Assembly: GCA_030824585.1 (NCBI GenBank)
Contig: JAVBXM010000252.1
Location: 1-35,222, forward strand
Reading direction: 5' to 3'
From: Phaeospirillum sp.
GTDB lineage: Bacteria > Pseudomonadota > Alphaproteobacteria > Rhodospirillales > Magnetospirillaceae
Length of the DNA: 35,222 bases
Notes under the pieces: generated by a model
What the model was told of the DNA's origin: nothing
Seen by the model: the letters and a program-made list of their open reading frames with translations, nothing else
Database searches by the model: none
Made by a program: the position numbers and the translations under genes
Shown here: positions 32,738 through 35,222 of the stretch, in pieces
Layout of the letters: each line of letters begins with the position of its first letter
Numbering within the stretch: the stretch's first letter is position 1

Positions 32738-34531
32738 TCAGGCCGGGCTGACCGGACTGGCCGCGTTCATCCGCTCGGTGGCGCGGTCCTGAGCGGACGG
32801 CTCGCCGTCGCCGGCCCGCCTCAAGGTGAAGAACACGGTGGTGCCGACGCCCGGCCGTGAATCCAGGCCGATATGGCCGCCGTGGTGTTCGACGATCTTG
32901 CGGCACAGCGCCAGGCCGATGCCGGTGCCGGGGTAGCGGCCGATGGGATGCAGGCGCTGGAAGATGCCGAACACACGGTCGTGATACTGGGGCTCGATGC
33001 CGATGCCGTTGTCGCGGACCGCGAAGCGGACCATGCCGCCCTCGGCCGGCTCGGCCGTCACCTCGATGCGGGGTGGACGGGCTTCGTCATGATACTTGAT
33101 GGCGTTGCTGATCAGGTTCTGGAACAGGCTCTGCAATTGGGCCGGCCGGCCCCAGGCCGGCGGCAGCGCCCCGACCGTCACCTCGGCGTGGAAGCCGTCC
33201 GCCGCCACGGCCAGGCTTTCCGCCGCCGCCCGCGCCAGGGCGGCGGTATCGCAGCGTTCCGGCGGGTCGTCGAGCCGGCCGACGCGGGAGAAGGCCAGCA
33301 GGTCGTCGATCTGCGCCGATGACCGCTTGGCGGCATTGACGGCGAAATCGATGTATTCGTGCGCCTCGGCATCCAGCTTGTCGCTGTAGCGGCGATCCAG
33401 CAGTTGCAGGAAGCTCGACACCGAGCGCAACGGCTCCTTGAGATCGTGGGAGGCGACGTAGGCGAAGCGCTCCAGCTCGGCGTTGGAGGCGGCGAGATGG
33501 GCGGTCCGCTCCTCGACCTGGCGTTCCAGTTCGTGATGGCTGGCCGCCAGTTGCTCCGTCAGCCTGCGATTGACGGCGACCCGCAGGTCGTAAAGGGTGG
33601 CGGCCACCAGCAGCGCCGCCGCCAGCACCAGCAGCACCGCCGCCTCGGTGGTGGTCTGGCGCTGCCAGCGCGCCAGGGCGGTGCGGCTGGTGATTCCCAC
33701 CGTCACCACCAGCGGATAGCTGGCAAGGGTCTCGAAGGCGACGATCTTGTCGTTGCCGTCGGCCACCGACACGAAATGGGCGACACCCGACGGGCTGCGG
33801 GCCAGATGATCGCGAAACAGCGGCGAGGCGGCCACCGAACGGCCGAGATACTCGTCATGGCGGGGAACCCGCGCCAGGAAAATGCCGTCGGCGCGGATCA
33901 GGGCGGCACCGCCTTCCGGCTCGACCGCCACCGATTCGATCTGGTCGTGGAACACCCGGGGATCGATCCCGACCACCACGACGCCGGCGAACGACTTGTC
34001 GCCGCCCAGGATGGCGCGGGCCACCGGAATGCTGGACCGGCCGGAAAAACGGCTGGTGATCGGTGCGCCGATCACCAGCGACCGGCCCTCTCCGCCGTTG
34101 CGCAGGGCCTGGAAATAGTCGCGATCGCCGATCGTGCCGATGCCCCGCGTCACGGTTTCGCCCGGCTGGGCCACCGACACGTCGACCACCCGCCCTTCGG
34201 AATCGGCCACCACCAGATTGCGGATTTCCGGCAATCCGGCCAGACGGGTGCGGTAGCGTTCCCGCTGGATCGGGGTCAGCCCCTGTCCGGCCTCCAGGCC
34301 GTCGGCGACCTCGTTCAGCAGCGCTTCGACGCCCCGCAGGCTGCCCTGAACCTGGTATTCCAGCGAACGGGACAGCGAGACCACCAGGGTCTCGGCCTCG
34401 GCCAGGACGAGATCGTGGTTGCGCCAGACCTGGCCGCCCCACAACAGCCCGATCACCGTCATCAGGCTGAAGGCGGACAGACGCCCCTTCCATCGCCAGA
34501 CGATGCCCTGTCTGCCGAGCCCCTCGGCCAT
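32738..34531 (-). CDS. dCache-type sensor histidine kinase
   Basis: A 597-residue membrane sensor kinase. Two membrane helices (about residues 17-35 and 296-314) bracket a roughly 260-residue periplasmic region of dCache type (RDYFQALRNGGEGRSLVIGAP is typical). A cytoplasmic coiled coil leads to a HisKA domain with phospho-acceptor His362 in ASHDLKEPLRS. The ATPase domain has N-box NLISNAIKY, G1 DNGIGIEPQ and G2 GTGIGLALC. The catalytic core resembles bacteriophytochrome-like kinases. No response regulator is adjacent, so the partner is elsewhere. The ATG at 34531 has GAGGGA eight bases upstream; ATGs at 34552 and 34567 lack one. Confidence 0.9.
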   Translation of the reverse strand: MAEGLGRQGIVWRWKGRLSAFSLMTVIGLLWGGQVWRNHDLVLAEAETLVVSLSRSLEYQVQGSLRGVEALLNEVADGLEAGQGLTPIQRERYRTRLAGLPEIRNLVVADSEGRVVDVSVAQPGETVTRGIGTIGDRDYFQALRNGGEGRSLVIGAPITSRFSGRSSIPVARAILGGDKSFAGVVVVGIDPRVFHDQIESVAVEPEGGAALIRADGIFLARVPRHDEYLGRSVAASPLFRDHLARSPSGVAHFVSVADGNDKIVAFETLASYPLVVTVGITSRTALARWQRQTTTEAAVLLVLAAALLVAATLYDLRVAVNRRLTEQLAASHHELERQVEERTAHLAASNAELERFAYVASHDLKEPLRSVSSFLQLLDRRYSDKLDAEAHEYIDFAVNAAKRSSAQIDDLLAFSRVGRLDDPPERCDTAALARAAAESLAVAADGFHAEVTVGALPPAWGRPAQLQSLFQNLISNAIKYHDEARPPRIEVTAEPAEGGMVRFAVRDNGIGIEPQYHDRVFGIFQRLHPIGRYPGTGIGLALCRKIVEHHGGHIGLDSRPGVGTTVFFTLRRAGDGEPSAQDRATERMNAASPVSPA

Positions 34532-34574
34532 GCCGTCCGTCCCTCGATCCATGGTGATGGCGATCATAGTGGGG

Positions 34575-34586
34575 CCATGATCATGG
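34575..34586. promoter_or_regulatory. 12-base perfect palindrome upstream of the kinase gene
   Basis: CCATGATCATGG lies between the glycosylase stop codon and the kinase gene, about 45 bases before the kinase ATG. It could be an operator, but short palindromes also arise by chance. Confidence 0.3.
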
Positions 34587-34596
34587 AAGCGTCAAT

Positions 34597-35222
34597 TCAA
34601 TGCCGCGCCGCGTCCATCCGCCGCTTGATCATCAGCAGGTCGCGCCAGGCATCGCGCTTGGCCTCGGGCGTGCGCAGCAGATAGGCGGGATGGAAGGTGG
34701 CCAGCACCGGAACCGGGCGGGGCAGGCCGGGCGAGTTGAACTCGAACCAGCGGCCGCGCAGACGGTTGATGCCGTCGGCCTTGGCCAGCACCGCCGCCGC
34801 CGCCGCGCCGCCCAGCAGGATCAGCACCTGAGGGTCGACCAGTTCGATATGGCGGGTGAGAAAGGGCATGCACACCGCCACCTCGTCGGAGGTCGGCTTA
34901 CGGTTGGCCGGCGGCCGCCAGGGCACCACGTTGGTGATGTAGGCGGTGGTCCGGTCCAGCCCGATGGAGGCCAGCATGCGGTCGAGCAGCTTGCCGCTGG
35001 GTCCCACGAAGGGCAGGCCGCGCCGGTCCTCCTCCTGGCCCGGCGCCTCGCCGATGCACATGACGGCGGCGTCCGGATTGCCGTCGCCGAACACGGTGGA
35101 ACCGGCCGCCTGCTTGAGCGGCAGCCCTTCGAACCCCTCCATGGCGCGGCGCAGCGCCTGCAGGTCGGCGCAGCCCGCCGCCAGATGGGCGGCGGTGCCG
35201 GGCAGGGCCGAGACCGGCGGAG
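34597..35222 (-). CDS. uracil-DNA glycosylase, family 4-type (5' end outside window)
   Basis: The C-terminal 207 residues of a uracil-DNA glycosylase that removes uracil from DNA for base-excision repair. The frame stays open to the window edge, so the start lies beyond 35222. Motif 1 is [17 protein letters not shown], motif 2 is [15 protein letters not shown] and the late motif is TFHPAYLLR. Two iron-sulfur cysteine positions of thermophilic family 4 enzymes are replaced here (PWRPP instead of KCRPP, and EGLPLK where a Cys is often found), although VCMPFL keeps one. Whether a cluster is bound is therefore doubtful. The N-terminal part cannot be judged. Confidence 0.85.
   Translation of the reverse strand, partial: PPVSALPGTAAHLAAGCADLQALRRAMEGFEGLPLKQAAGSTVFGDGNPDAAVMCIGEAPGQEEDRRGLPFVGPSGKLLDRMLASIGLDRTTAYITNVVPWRPPANRKPTSDEVAVCMPFLTRHIELVDPQVLILLGGAAAAAVLAKADGINRLRGRWFEFNSPGLPRPVPVLATFHPAYLLRTPEAKRDAWRDLLMIKRRMDAARH

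Overview
The window reads as a chromosomal segment of a GC-rich alphaproteobacterium. The gene set (ccoNOQPGHIS with a four-cysteine FNR, an adenosylcobalamin-dependent ribonucleotide reductase, ftsEX next to an acyltransferase gene, dnaKJ) and the protein sequences fit a Magnetospirillum-like member of the Rhodospirillaceae. That placement is inferred from the sequence without a database search. Most of the window is compactly packed core genes. I see no insertion sequence, prophage, CRISPR array, tRNA or rRNA.

Layout. 1-6.8 kb: a histidine phosphatase, a MarR regulator, a Tat-exported dienelactone-hydrolase-like enzyme, then yggT, a DUF167 gene and folD (overlapping), nnrU and pmbA. 5.9-7.6 kb: panB-panC on the minus strand. 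7.6-16.5 kb: one long minus-strand unit ccoN-ccoO-ccoQ-ccoP-ccoG-ccoH-ccoI-ccoS-fnr. It encodes the cbb3 high-affinity oxidase, its assembly factors (an iron-sulfur protein, a membrane protein, a copper P-type ATPase) and an oxygen-sensing FNR. A perfect FNR box lies upstream of ccoN at a spacing suited to activation, so FNR probably drives the operon that contains its own gene. The 53-codon ccoQ and ccoS genes are intact.

16.5-23.2 kb: an RlmI-type rRNA methyltransferase, an alphaproteobacterial XRE regulator with an inverted repeat over its start codon, an HPP membrane protein divergent from an AzgA-type purine permease, an Hsp15-like S4 protein and nrdJ. The HPP/permease gap holds a strikingly structured leader. 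DnaA boxes lie upstream of nrdJ.

23.4-26.4 kb: ftsE-ftsX-DUF218-plsC-like, each pair overlapping by 1-4 bases. 26.6-28.0 kb: a tyrosine phenol-lyase/tryptophanase-family enzyme with an altered cofactor site. 28.0-29.1 kb: the one clearly foreign-looking segment, an AT-richer PD-(D/E)XK (HsdR N-domain-like) gene between two inverted copies of one palindrome. 29.1-35.2 kb: dnaK-dnaJ, a dCache sensor histidine kinase, and a family-4-type uracil-DNA glycosylase that runs off the right edge.

Repeats. Three small dispersed palindromic families have two copies each here: a cloverleaf-like element (3708-3774 and 30349-30414), a C-rich hairpin element (1-40 and 29083-29118) and the palindrome around the foreign gene (28019-28044 and 29052-29073).
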